A DNA stretch of 64,000 bases from Neisseria meningitidis (GTDB lineage Bacteria; Pseudomonadota; Gammaproteobacteria; Burkholderiales; Neisseriaceae): NCBI GenBank assembly GCA_923184405.1, contig OV299793.1:410571-474570 (forward strand), read 5' to 3'. Under the pieces are notes generated by a model. That model did not search any database and was not told where the DNA came from. It was given only the letters and a program-made list of their open reading frames with translations. Below, in pieces: positions 19,309 to 32,143 of the stretch (positions are counted from its first letter, which is position 1; each line of letters opens with the position of its first letter). Position numbers and translations under genes: made by a program.

Positions 19309-19567
19309 ACAAATTGAATTTCCTTCTGCTGCATGCGCGTGCGTTTCCGCTTTTTCCGTTGTGATGCAGCAAAATCAGTACAGGCTCAACTTCACAGCTT
19401 TGGATAAGGCGAAAAAACAGGAAATCGCCTTGGAGCAGGATTATGCGCAAATGAGGCTGCAACAGGCGCGTTTGGCGAACCACGAAGCGATCAGCACGGC
19501 GGCAGAAAAACAAAACCTCCATCCGCTGTTTTCGGGCAATACCTCTAGGGTGGAGCATCAAAGATAG
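19299..19567 (+). CDS. ftsL: cell division protein FtsL
   Basis: FtsL is a small bitopic divisome protein that works with FtsB and FtsQ and helps activate FtsWI. ATG 19299 gives [14 protein letters not shown], then a slip. The membrane helix continues as [18 protein letters not shown], followed by the periplasmic coiled coil [39 protein letters not shown] and the end VEHQR*. About 88 residues, typical for a FtsL. It overlaps rsmH and lies 59 bases before ftsI. Confidence 0.85.
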
Positions 19568-19626
19568 AAGAGCCTGTGTGCCGGAATCGGATTCCCGCGT
19601 CAGGACAATAATAACGAGAAGTCAAA

Positions 19627-21372
<1,746 letters not shown>

Positions 21373-21396
21373 TCCGAGTATCAACGAGATTGTTTT

Positions 21397-22874
21397 ATGT
21401 TCAGCAAGTTAACCCCTTTGGCTGAAACCGACATCCCGACCCTGTCTTGTGCAAACGCAGCAGGGCGTTTGTTGCATTCAGACAGCCGCCAAATCAAACA
21501 AGGCGATATTTTCGTTGCCTGTCCGGGCGAATATGCCGACGGCCGCAGTTAGATCCCCGCCGCCGTTGCCAACGGCGCGGCTTTTGTTTTTTGGGACGAC
21601 GACGGCAAATTCGCGCCGAATCCCGAATGGAAAGTACCCAATCAAGGCATCAAAGATTTGAAACACCGTGCAGGCATATTGCCGGCGCAAGTTTACGGCA
21701 ACGTTTCAGACGGTCTCAAATTCTGGGGCGTAACCGGAACCAACGGCAAAACCTCCATCACGCAATGGCTGGCGCAAGCTGCCGATTTGTTGGGCGAAAA
21801 AACCGCCATTGTCGGCACGGTCGGCAACGGCTTTTGCGGCGCATTGGAAGAAACCACGCATACCACACCCGCCCCCGTCGATGTCCAAACCCTGCTCTAC
21901 AGTTTCCGTCAACAAGGCGCAACAGTCGCCGCGATGGAAGTCTCCAGACACGGTCTTGACCAGTCGCGCGTCAACGGCGTGCCATTCCGAAGCGCAATAT
22001 TTACCAATCTCACCAGAGACCACCTCGACTACCACGGCACGATGGAAGCCTATAGCGCCATCAAGTCGCGCCTGTTTTACTGGCATGGCTTGAAACACGC
22101 CGTTATCAATGTAGATGACGGATACGGCGCAGAACTCACAGGCCGTCTGAAAAAGACTGCCCCGATTTGGCCGTTTATAGCTACGGCTTCAGCGAACACG
22201 CCGACATCCGCATTACCGACTTTACCGCATCTTCAGACGGCATAGAAGCCGTATTCCGAACCCCGTGGGGCGAAGGGAAATGCCACACACGCCTGCTCGG
22301 ACGGTTCAACGCGCAAAACCTCGCCGCCTGCATCGCCTTGCTGTGCGCCAACGACTATCCGTTGGATAAAGTATTGGATGTGCTGGCAAAAATCCGTCCC
22401 GCTTCAGGGCGCATGGACTGCATCATGAACAGCGGCAAACCCTTGGTCGTCGTCGATTATGCCCATACGCCCGACGCATTGGAAAAAGCACTCGCCACCT
22501 TGCAGGAAATCAAACCGCAGGGTGCGGCTTTGTGGTGCGTATTCAGTTGCGGCGGTAACCGCGATCGCGGCAAACGCCTGCTGATGGGCGCGGCAGCCGT
22601 ACAGGGCGCGGATAAAGTCGTCGTCACCAGCGACAATCCGCGTTTGGAAAATCCGCACGACATCATCAACGACATCCTGCCTGCCGTTCCCGCGCCCGAA
22701 TGCGTCGAAGCCGACCGTGCCGCCGCCATCCGTTATGCGGTTGAACAAGCCGCCGCAAACGACATCATCCTGATTGCTTGCAAAGGGCATGAAAACTATC
22801 AGGATGTACAAGGCGTGAAGCACCGTTTTTCCGATCTTGAAATCGTCGGACAGGCTTTGTTAACTCGTAAATAA
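21397..22874 (+). CDS. murE: UDP-MurNAc-tripeptide synthetase (meso-DAP adding)
   Basis: MurE adds meso-diaminopimelate to UDP-MurNAc-L-Ala-D-Glu in the cytosol. ATG 21397 gives MFSKLTPLAETDIPTLSCAN. The ATP site is KFWGVTGTNGKTSITQWLAQ, the carbamylated-lysine region TAHTTPAP..TLL, and the DAP-selecting motif SDNPRLENP is intact. Total length equals 492 residues. Two defects: codon TAC to TAG at 21550-21552 (GRSYIPAAV expected) and a slip near 22155 (RLKKDCPDLAVYSYGFS expected). Confidence 0.93.
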
Positions 22875-22922
22875 TGGGATATTCGGACGGCATCGTATGA
22901 AACAATCCGCCCGAATAAAAAT

Positions 22923-24560
22923 ATGGATCAGACATTAAAAAATACATTGGGCATTTGCGCGCTTTTAGCCTTTTGTTTTGGCGCGGCCATCGCATCAGGT
23001 TATCACTTGGAATATGAATACGGCTACCGTTATTCTGCCGTGGGTGCTTTGGCTTCAGTTGTATTTTTATTATTATTGGCACGCGGTTTCCCGCGCGTTT
23101 CTTCAGTTGTTTTACTGATTTACGTCGGCACAACCGCCCTATATTTGTTGATCGGCTGGCTGTATGGTGCGCCGTCTTATCAGATAGTCGGTTCGATATT
23201 GGAAAGCAATCCTGCCGAGGCGCGTGAATTTGTCGGCAATCTTCCCGGGTCGCTTTATTTTGTGCAGGCATTATTTTTCATTTTTGGCTTGACAGTTTGG
23301 AGATATTGTGTATCGGGGGGTATTTGCTGACGTAAAAAACTATAAACGCCGCAGCAAAATATGGCTGACTATATTATTGACTTTGATTTTGTCCTGCGCG
23401 GTGATGGATAAAATCGCCAGCGATAAAGATTTGCGAGAACCTGATGCCAGCCTGTTGTTGAATATTTTCGACCTGTATTACGATTTGGCTTCCGCGCTAG
23501 CACAATATGCCGCCAAGCGCGCCCACATTTTGGAAGCAGCAAAAAAAGCGTCAACATGGCATATCCGTCATGTTGCGCCCAAGTATAAAAATTATGTTGT
23601 GGTTATCGGTGAGCGCGCGCGTTCGGATTATATGAATGTTTACGGTTTCCCATTGCTTGATACGCCTTTTTTGAGTCAGACCAAAGGGCTGTTGATAAAC
23701 GGTTACCAATCGACCGCCCACGCGACGAATCTTTCGCTGCCGCAGACTTTGGGGCTGCCGGGAGAACCGAACAATAACATCGTCAGCTTGGCGAAGCAGG
23801 CGGGTTTTCGGACGGCGTGGCTGTCTAATCAAGGAATGTTGGGGCATTTTGCCAACGAAATTTCCACCTATGCCCTACGCAGCGATTATCCGTGGTTTAC
23901 CCAAAGGGGTGATTATGGCAAAAGCGCGGGGTTGAGCGACCGCCTTTTGTTACAAGCGTTCAAACGGGTTTTGATAGGAAATGCAGGCACGAAGCCTCGG
24001 CTGATTGTGATGCACCTGATGGGTTCGCACAGTGATTTTTGCACACGTTTGGATAAGGATGCGCGGCGGTTTCAGTATCAAACTGAAAAATATCCTGCTA
24101 TGTTTCCACCATCGCGCAAACCGATAAATTTTTAGAAGATACAGTTAAGATATTGAATGAAAATAAAGAAAGCTGGTCTTTGGTTTACTTTTCCGACCAC
24201 GGTTTGATGCATGTCGGTAAAGGCGGCGAGCGAACGTTGACACATGGTGCGTGGAAGCGTCAAAGCTACGGCGTGCCGCTGGTTAAAATTTCGTCCGATG
24301 ACACGCGGCGCGAAATGATTAAAGTGAGGCGCAGCGCGTTTAATTTTTACGCGGATTCGGCAGTTGGACGGGTATCGAAACCGACGAGTTGCCCGATGAC
24401 GGCTATGATTTTTGGGAATGTTCCCGATGTGCAGGGCGAACGCAATAACCTTGCCTTTATCGACGGACTGCCCGACGACCCCGCGCCGTGGTATGCGGGA
24501 AAAGGCAAATCGACTAAAAATACGTCTAAAAATGATACGTACAGAAAAAATGCCGAATGA
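22923..24560 (+). CDS. pptA: pilin phosphoethanolamine/phosphocholine transferase PptA
   Basis: PptA decorates type IV pilin with phospho-forms. It is an inner-membrane enzyme with N-terminal helices (ICALLAFCFGAAIASGYHL; SAVGALASVVFLLLLARGF; VVLLIYVGTTALYLLIGWL) and a periplasmic alkaline-phosphatase-like domain: YKNYVVVIGERARSDYMNVY, GYQSTAHATNLSLPQTL, LIVMHLMGSHSDF and VYFSDHGLMHVGKGG. The nucleophile position in GE[S/T]AR reads Arg (GAG CGC GCG), one base from Ser AGC. Slips occur near 23315, 24100 and 24400. Length of about 545 residues matches. It sits inside the dcw cluster between murE and murF, a neisserial peculiarity. Confidence 0.85.
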
Positions 24561-24659
24561 GAATGGGAAAATAATCTGTGTTTTACCACAGTAAAACAGG
24601 CGATAAAAAAATCAGCCGCTACCGATGTGTCCGCCGCCCGAATATTAACGAAAGTAAAT

Positions 24660-26015
24660 ATGAAACCACTGGACCTAAATTTCATCTGCCAAGCCCTCAA
24701 GCTTCCGATGCCGTCTGAAAGCAAACCCGTGTCGCGCATCGTAACCGACAGCCGCGACATCCGCGCGGGCGATGTGTTTTCGCATTGGCGGGCGGGCGGT
24801 TTGATGCGCATGATTTTGTTGAAGACGTATTGGCTGCTGGTGCGGCGGCGGTTGTGGTTTCGCGCGAAGATTGCGTTGCAATGGATGGCGCGTTGAAAGT
24901 CGATGACACGCTTGCCGCATTGCAAACGTTGGCAAAGGTGTGGCGTGAAAATGTGAATCCGTTTGTGTTCGGCATTATCGGTTCGGTCGGCAAGACGACG
25001 GTGAAGGAGATGCTGGCTGCGGTATTGCGCCGCCGTTTCGGCGATAATGCCGTTTTGGCGACGGCAGGCAACTTCAACAACCACATCGGATTGCCGTTGA
25101 CTTTGTTGAAATTAAACGAAAACACCGCTATGCCGTGATTGAAATGGGTATGAACCATTTTGGCGAACTGGCGGTTTTGACACAAATCGCCAAACCCGAT
25201 GCCGCATTGGTCAACAACGCCATGCGCGCCCATGTCGGCTGCGGTTTCGACGGAGTGGGCGATATTGCCAAAGCGAAAAGCGAGATTTATCAAGGCTTAT
25301 GTTCAGACGGCATGGCACTGATTCCTCAAGAAGATGCCAATATGGCTGTCTTCAAAACGGCAACGCTTAATTTGAATACGCGCACTTTCGGCATCGATAG
25401 CGGCGATGTCCACGCGGAAAATATCGTGCTGAAACCGTTGTCGTGCGAATTTGATTTGGTGTGCGGCGACGAACGCGCCGCCGTGGTGCTGCCTGTTCCC
25501 GGCCGCCACAATGTCCACAACGCCGCCGCTGCCGCCGCGCTGTCTTTGGCTGCAGGTTTGAGTTTGAACGATGTGGCGGAAGGTTTGAAAGGCTTCAGCA
25601 ATATCAAAGGCCGTCTGAACGTCAAATCCGGAATCAAGGGCGCAACCCTGATTGACGATACTTATAACGCGAACCGGACAGCATGAAAGCCGCGATTGAC
25701 GTGTTGGCGCGTATGCCTGCGCCGCGTATTTTCGTAATGGGCGATATGGGCGAACTGGGCGAGGACGAAGCCGCCGCTATGCACGCCGAAGTCGGCGCGT
25801 ATGCCCGCGACCAAGGCATCGAAGCGGCTTATTTTGTCGGCGACAACAGCGTCGAAGCGGCGGAAAAATTTGGCGCGGACGGTTTGTGGTTCGCCGCCAA
25901 AGACCCGTTGATTCAAGTGTTGCGCCACGATTTGCCCGAACGCGCCACCGTGTTGGTGAAAGGTTCGCGCTTTATGCAGATGGAAGAAGTGGTCGAGGCA
26001 TTGGAGGATAAGTGA
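24660..26015 (+). CDS. murF: UDP-MurNAc-tripeptide--D-Ala-D-Ala ligase
   Basis: MurF completes the UDP-MurNAc pentapeptide. ATG 24660 gives MKPLDLNFICQALKLPMPSE (with an uptake sequence inside the coding region), then SRIVTDSRDIRAGDVF. The ATP loop reads GIIGSVGKTTVKEMLAAVL, followed by ATAGNFNNHIGLPLTLLKL, VIEMGMNHFGELAVL, LPVPGRHNVHNAAAAAALS and LIDDTYNAN. Slips occur near 24785 (ALAGGRFDAHDF restored), near 25128, and near 25677 (NPDSMKAAID restored). The length of 451 residues is usual. Confidence 0.93.
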
Positions 26016-26194
26016 AAATGAAAAGCCGACGTTTTTTTAAAGCCTTATTGCTGATTGCCGCGCTGGTCGGCGCGTTTTATGCCGGAATGCGGACGCAGGC
26101 GTATCTTTATGAAGATTTATGTTTAGACTTGGGCGGCGGTAAAAATCCGGGGAGTTACCCAATTTGCGTGATTGAGAAAGTCCCTGCACGTTAA
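26012..26194 (+). CDS. small single-helix protein, unknown function
   Basis: This is a 58-60-residue protein that starts at ATG 26018 or at GTG 26012, which overlaps the murF stop. It has an N-terminal basic stretch (MKSRRFF) and a hydrophobic helix (ALLLIAALVGAFYAGM), then a short extracytoplasmic tail with two cysteines (DLCLDLGG, YPICVIEK). The frame is intact. I do not recognise a family. The tight overlap with murF suggests translational coupling and a real gene. Confidence 0.6.
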   Translation: MKMKSRRFFKALLLIAALVGAFYAGMRTQAYLYEDLCLDLGGGKNPGSYPICVIEKVPAR

Positions 26195-26258
26195 TCTGCA
26201 AAAGCCGTCGAAACCTTGCCGGGCGGCAAGCCAACCTCAAACGGGCGCAGGCCCGATG

Positions 26259-26413
26259 TATAGTGGATTAACAAAAATCAGGACAAGGCGACGAAGCCGC
26301 AGACAGTACAAATAGTACGGAACCGATTCACTTGGTGCTTCAGCACCTTAGAGAATCGTTCTCTTTGAGCTAAGGCGAGGCAACGCCGTACTGGTTTTTG
26401 TTAATCCACTATA
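26259..26413. repeat. Correia element (full-length form) inside the dcw cluster
   Basis: The ends TATAGTGGATTAACAAAAA and TTTTTGTTAATCCACTATA flank a 155-base element with the internal ACCGATTCACTTGGTGC...GAATCGTTCTC segment. It sits between the small protein and mraY, 26 bases before the mraY start. Such elements can be cleaved by RNase III in mRNA or supply promoters. Confidence 0.95.
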
Positions 26414-26439
26414 ACGACAAAACAAAAAAAGGAAGCCCC

Positions 26440-27521
26440 ATGTTTTTATGGCTCGCACATTTCAGCAACTGGTTAACCGGTCTGAATATTTTTCAATATA
26501 CCACATTCCGCGCCGTCATGGCGGCGTTGACCGCCTTAGCGTTTTCCCTGATGTTCGGCCTGTGGACGATACGCAGGCTGACCGCGCTCAAATGCGGGCA
26601 GGCAGTGCGTACCGACGGTCCGCAAACCCACCTCGTCAAAAACGGCACGCCGACGATGGGCGGTTCGCTGATTCTGACCGCCATTACCGTGTCCACCCTG
26701 TTGTGGGGCAACTGGGCAAACCCGTATATCAGGATTCTCTTGGGCGTATTGCTAGCCACGGGCGCACTCGGTGTTGACGACGACTGGCGCAAAGTCGTCT
26801 ATAAAGACCCCAACGGCGTGTCCGCCAAATTCAAAATGGTGTGGCAGTCAAGCGTTGCCATTATCGCCAGTTTGGCATTGTTTTACCTTGCCGCCAATTC
26901 CGCCAACAATATTTTGATTGTCCCGTTCTTCAAACAAATCGCCCTGCCGCTGGGCGTGGTCGGCTTTTGGTGTTGTCTTACCTGACCATCGTCGGCACAT
27001 CCAATGCCGTCAACCTCACCGACGGCTTGGACGGCCTTGCGACCTTCCCCGTCGTCCTCGTTGCCGCCGGCCTCGCCATCTTCGCCTATGCCAGCGGCCA
27101 CTCACAATTTGCCCAATACCTGCAATTACCTTACGCTGCTGGCGCAAACGAAGTGGTGATTTTCTGTACCGCCATGTGCGGCGCGTGCCTCGGTTTCTTG
27201 TGGTTTAACGCCTATCCCGCGCAAGTCTTTATGGGCGATGTCGGTGCATTGGCATTGGGTGCCGCGCTCGGTACTGTCGCCGTCATCGTCCGCCAAGAGT
27301 TTGTCCTCGTCATTATGGGCGGATTATTTGTCGTAGAAGCCGTATCCGTTATGCTTCAGGTTGGCTGGCATAAGAAAACCAAAAAACGCATCTTCCTGAT
27401 GGCGCCCATCCATCACCACTACGAACAAAAAGGCTGGAAAGAAACCCAAGTCGTCGTCCGCTATTGGATTATTACCATCGTCTTGGTGTTGATCGGTTTG
27501 AGTACCCTCAAAACCTGCTGA
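26440..27521 (+). CDS. mraY: phospho-MurNAc-pentapeptide translocase
   Basis: MraY is an inner-membrane enzyme that joins phospho-MurNAc-pentapeptide to C55-P, making lipid I. ATG 26440 follows GGAAG and opens [20 protein letters not shown]. The catalytic aspartates are in [16 protein letters not shown] (GFYDDW is usual; the DD pair remains), [10 protein letters not shown] and [15 protein letters not shown], with the substrate loop [12 protein letters not shown]. One T missing from a T-run near 26968 is the only frame break. The restored length of 360 residues is standard. A paired uptake sequence terminator follows. Confidence 0.94.
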
Positions 27522-27525
27522 ACCT

Positions 27526-27556
27526 ATGCCGTCTGAACACCTTTCAGACGGCATTT
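27526..27556 (+). terminator. inverted uptake-sequence terminator after mraY
   Basis: ATGCCGTCTGAAC faces TTTCAGACGGCATTT, starting 5 bases after the mraY stop. It would end or attenuate transcription within the dcw cluster. Confidence 0.8.
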
Positions 27557-27635
27557 GAACGCGCAATAAACCTGCGGCGACAATCCGCCCAGCCCTATCG
27601 TTAACGGCGGCTTATACTAAAACAGAAGTAAAACC

Positions 27636-27982
27636 ATGAAACAGACAGTCAAATGGCTTGCCGCCGCCATGATTGCCTTGGGCTTGAACCAAGCGGTGTG
27701 GGCGGATGACGTATCGGATTTTCGGGAAAACTTGCAGGCGGCAGCACAGGGAATGCAGCAGCCCAATACAATTTGGGCGCAATGTATTACAAAGGACGCG
27801 GCGCGCGCCGAGATACTGCCGCAGCGGTCAGATGGTGTCGGCAGGCGACGAAACGGAGGTTTGCCAAGGCCGAAACCAATTTGACCGCGATGTATATCGA
27901 AAGACGCGGCATGCGCGGAGAGCGCGCACATGCACAAGAATGACTTGCCAAGGTTCGGCAAAACGCAAACCAAGACGCTTGA
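27636..27982 (+). CDS. secreted Sel1-repeat protein
   Basis: The signal peptide is MKQTVKWLAAAMIALGLNQA with VWAD after it. Then DDVSDFRENLQAAAQG and, once slips are corrected near 27765-27800, a Sel1/TPR-like unit (YNLGAMYYKGRGVRRDTAAA pattern) and a second unit with RWCRQATKRRFAKAETNLTAMY and IERRGMRGERAHAQEWLAKV. Sel1 repeats mediate protein contacts. About 115 residues with two repeats. It lies between mraY and murD, as I recall from meningococcal genomes. Its partner is unknown. Confidence 0.7.
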
Positions 27983-28107
27983 AACAATAACTCATCGCCG
28001 GACGGCGCGATACTCTACATCACGCAATGCAACCTGAAAACGGCTTGGGCAGGTGGCGATCATGTCATGCTAAATAAGATCCGATATTAGGTCAAAGCAA
28101 AAGGACT

Positions 28108-29462
28108 TTGACTATCAGCCGACTAACCAAGTATCAAGGACTCGACAGTACGGGCAGAACAATGATTACATATCTGCGCAAACACCACCCGGAGCTTTCC
28201 GCGGATCACGCGGACCTTAAAAAGAAGGCTGCCGGAAACACGGTAAGATGAATGACTCAACTTCTGCACTGCACGGGCCGACAGCACGATGCGCTTAACA
28301 ACGGCAACGAAATACCCAATCAACAGTCCAGGTATCAGCAAGCGTCAGCCGGACATTGAAAGGCGATCAAGCCAAAAGGCTGAAGCCAGTTGGGCGGACA
28401 GAGAATCGCTGGCGGACATTGTGAACCGCCGGGACGACAAGGTAATTGCGAATACAGACAGCAACGGCATACCACGCTAACGAGCCTCGTCAGCTAACTC
28501 TGTCTCAAGTACGGGCTGTATACCGTTATCCGGGCAACATCGGCACGCCGGTTTTGGAGGCAGAATGGCAGCGCGTAGGCAAAAAGGCGGACGTGAGAGG
28601 TGCTGAAACTATCCAGCTCGCCAACTCGAAAACACCGAAAGCCTGCGCAAGACAGCGGCGACGGTACTGAACAGAAGCGAAGAAGATATCAAGCGCTACA
28701 AAAGACTTTCTTGGCTACGTGCGTACAAAATCCAACATCGTACGCGGCGATGGTGTTCAGCAATTGAATTAAGACCACGTGTTCTGCCGCGACCATGAAA
28801 ATGTCATGACGCCATATCAAAACCTATCCGTCGCAACACGAAGCCGAACCTCGGTAGAAACGCGAGACAAGGCCGACTCATCCAAGGCAGAGAAGACTCA
28901 ATTCCCACGCAAGAGCTTCACGCCGCATGACCTCTGCAGAAAGCCGCCAACGACATCGGCGCCATAGATACGCGGACCACTTCACACTCTCGCGCGAAGC
29001 ACGGCTCCTACAGCGGCACAACCTGCCAGAGACGCCGCGCTGCACCGAAAACATGGGCGCGAAATACGGCAAACAAAAGATCGACGGCAGCAGAGGCACG
29101 AATGTCGGCGCGAATGACGCCGCAATCGCCAGCGTGCAAGATCCGCTCGTCGTGATTGTAAGCAGCATAGGAAAAGGGCAGGACTTCACGCACCCTGCGC
29201 GAAGCACTAATATGCGAAGGCAAAAGGCGCATTCGTGATCAGCGACGATGCGCCGCAAATCCGCCGCCATCTGGACGGCCGACGCTTGAACATGGACCGA
29301 CTGCACCACTTTAGAACAAGCCGTTCAGACTGGCATATGCACAATCCGAAGCAAAGGCGATATTGTGCTGATCAGCCCAGCCTACGCGAGCTTTGAAAAT
29401 ATTCAAACGCTAGCGCGCAACGTTCGCGAAGGGTTCACTCGAGGCAGTAGAAGGCTTTGTGA
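28108..29462 (+). pseudogene. murD: UDP-MurNAc-L-Ala-D-Glu ligase, substitution-saturated copy
   Basis: MurD adds D-glutamate to UDP-MurNAc-L-Ala and is essential. The stretch aligns with MurD along its length only through islands: [92 protein letters not shown] and GDIVLISPAYASF, ending KAL* at 29460-29462. The ATP motif GSNGKTT is unrecognisable (DSNG then noise). Length of 1.35 kb and position between the Sel1 gene and ftsW fit. Roughly a quarter or more of the bases appear changed, far beyond the neighbours. A living cell cannot lack this gene, so I read the block as bad sequence. Confidence 0.75.
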
Positions 29463-29621
29463 CGCCGTCTGAAATTCAACCGCACGTCATTGTTTGCGGC
29501 GGCAAGCACCGATTCCGCACACAGATTTGGGATATATCGCAGCTTCGGATCGGCATCCAGCCAGCCCGTCTGAAAGTTTTGCCCTTTGCGGCAGGTGCAA
29601 ACAGACTGATAGGAGGCTTTG

Positions 29622-30920
29622 TTGAAGATTTCGGAAGTATTGGTAAAAGTGGGCGACGGTGTCCACACTCTGCTGCTCGACAGGCCGATTGTGCGCGACG
29701 GCAGGAAATTCGACGCGCCGCTTTTGTGGATGGTGGTGCTGATGACGGCGTTCAGCCTGCTGATGATTTATTCGGCTTCTGTGTATTTGGCATCAAAACA
29801 AGCGCGGCGATCAGTTTTGCTATTTGACCGGACAGGCGGGGTTCGTCGTTGCTGGCTTGATAGCGAGCGGTTTGTTATGGTTTCTTTGCAGGATGAGGAT
29901 ATGGCGGCGGCTTGTGCCGTGGACTTTTGCCCTATCCTGCCTGTTGCTGGTAGTCGTATTGATTGCCGGGCGCGAAATCAATGGCGCGACCCGTTGGATA
30001 CCTTTCGTCCGTTGAATTTCCAGCCGACTGAGCTGTTCACGCTGGCGGTCATCCTTTATTTGGCAAGCCTGTTCACGCGCCGTGAAGAAGTGTTGCGCAG
30101 CATGGAAAGTTTGGGCTGGCAGTCGATTTGGCGGGGGACGGCCAATCTGATCATGTCCGCCACCAATCCGCAGGCACGTCGTGAAACATTAGAAATGTAC
30201 GGCCGTTTCCGGGCGATCATCCCGCCGATTATGCTGGTGGCGTTCGGTTTGGCGCTGATAATGGCACAGCCGGATTTCGGTTCGTTTGTCGTCATTACCG
30301 TCATTGCCGTTGGAATGCTGTTTTTGGCAGGATTGCCGTGGAAATATTTTTTCGTCCTGGTAGGCAGCGTCTTGGGCAGGATGGTGCTGATGATTACCGC
30401 CGCTCCCTACCGTGTGCAGCGGGCAGTGGCATTTTTGGACCCGTGGAAAGACCCGCAGGGTGCTGACTACCAGCTTACCCACTCTCTGATGGCAATCGGG
30501 CGCGGAGAGTGGTTCGGTATGGGTTTGGGTGCGAGTTTGAGCAAACGCGGCTTTCTGCCGTAAGCGCCTACCGATTTTATTTTTGCCATCATCGCCGAAG
30601 AATTCGGTTTCTTCGGTATGTGCGTGCTGATATTCTGTTACAGCTGGCTGGTGGTGCGGGCGAGTTCCATCAGCAATCAGTCGCGCGATTTGGGTTTGAC
30701 TTTCAACGCCTATATCGCTTCGGGTATCGGCATTTAGATCGGTAACCAAAGTTTCTTCAATATCAGTGTGAACATCGGTGCATTGCCGACCAAAGGTCTG
30801 ACGCTGCCGTTGATGTCCTATGGCGGTTCGTCAGTCTTTCACATGCTGATCAGCATGATGCTGCTGTTGCGTATAGATTATGAAAACCGCCGGAAAATGC
30901 GCGGTTATCGAGTTGAGTAA
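29622..30920 (+). CDS. ftsW: FtsW, septal peptidoglycan polymerase (SEDS)
   Basis: This SEDS-family glycosyltransferase partners PBP2/FtsI. The start is TTG 29622 (or 29619) five to eight bases after a strong AGGAGG (29611-29616), giving [20 protein letters not shown]. Motifs: [102 protein letters not shown], and [15 protein letters not shown]. Defects: slips near 29800-30010, GAA to TAA at 30560-30562, and TGG to TAG near 30736. Restored length is 432 residues. Confidence 0.92.
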
Positions 30921-30923
30921 ATC

Positions 30924-31991
30924 ATGGGCGGTAAAACCAAAATGCTGATGGCGGGTGGAACGGGCAGACACATTTTCACCGCGCTGGCGGTGGCGGATTC
31001 ATTACGAGCGCGCGGCCATCATGTGATTTGGCTGGGCAGCAAGGATTCGATGGAAGAGCGTATCGTGCCGCAATACGGCACACGCTTGGAAACGCTGGCG
31101 ATTAAAGGCGTGCGCGGCAACGGCATCAAACGCAAACTGATGCTGCCGGTTACTTTGTATCAAACCGTCCGCGAAGCGCAGCGGATTATCCGCAAACACC
31201 GTGTCGAGTGCGTCATCGGCTTCGGCGGCTTCGTTACCTTTCCCGGCGGTCTGGCAGCGAAACTATTAGGCGTGCCGATTGTGATTCACGAGCAAAACGC
31301 CGTGGCAGGCTCGTCCAAACCGCCACCTGTCGCGCTGGGCGAAGCGGGTGTTGTACGCTTTTCCGAAAGCGTTCAGCCACGAAGGCGGCTTGGTCGGCAA
31401 CCCCGTCCGCGCCGATATTAGCAACCTGCCCGTGCCTGCCGAACGCTTCCAAGGGCGTGAAGGCCGTCTGAAAATTTTGGTGGTCGGCGGCAGTTTGGGC
31501 GCGGACGTTTTGAACAAAACCGTACCGCAGGCATTCGCTTTGCTGCCCGACGATGCGCGTCCGCAGATGTACCACCAATCGGGACGGGGCAGCTGGGCAG
31601 CTTGCAGGCGGATTACGACGCGCTGGGCGTGAAAGCCGAATGCGTGGAATTTATTACCGACATGGTGTCCGCCTACCGCGATGCCGATTTGGTGATTTGC
31701 CGTGCCGGCGCGCTGACGATTGCCGAGTTGACGGCGGCGGGATTGGGTGCGTTGCTCGTTCCGTACCCCCACGCGGTTGACGATCACCAAACCGCCAACG
31801 CGCGTTTTATGGTGCAGGCAGAAGCAGGACTGCTGTTGCCGCAAACCCAGTTGACGGCGGAAAAACTCGCCGAAATCCTCGGCAGCCTGAACCGCGAAAA
31901 ATGTCTCAAATGGGCAGAAAACGCCCGTACTTTGGCATTGCCGCACAGCGCGGACGACGTTGCCGAAGCCGCGATTGCGTGTGCGGCGTAA
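30924..31991 (+). CDS. murG: MurG, lipid II synthase
   Basis: MurG transfers GlcNAc to lipid I on the inner face of the membrane. ATG 30924 is 3 bases after the ftsW stop. The first glycine loop reads MAGGTGRH where GGTGGH is conserved (AGA for GGA). Then [108 protein letters not shown] and [19 protein letters not shown]. Slips occur near 31313, 31345 and 31590. Length of 355 residues as expected. Confidence 0.93.
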
Positions 31992-32002
31992 ACCGCCGAA
32001 CC

Positions 32003-32032
32003 ATGCCGTCTGAAAAGCCGTTCAGACGGCAT
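32003..32032 (+). terminator. inverted uptake-sequence terminator after murG
   Basis: ATGCCGTCTGAAAAG faces CGTTCAGACGGCAT, 12 bases after the murG stop. The T-run is short (GGATGTTTTTATTT). Confidence 0.75.
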
Positions 32033-32143
32033 GGATGTTTTTATTTCAATCCGCTATATATTTGTCAGAAAACTATGGCGCGCAAACGGTCAGCCCTTTA
32101 AAATAACGCCTTTACGCATCGAAATCCACCGGAACGCAACATT

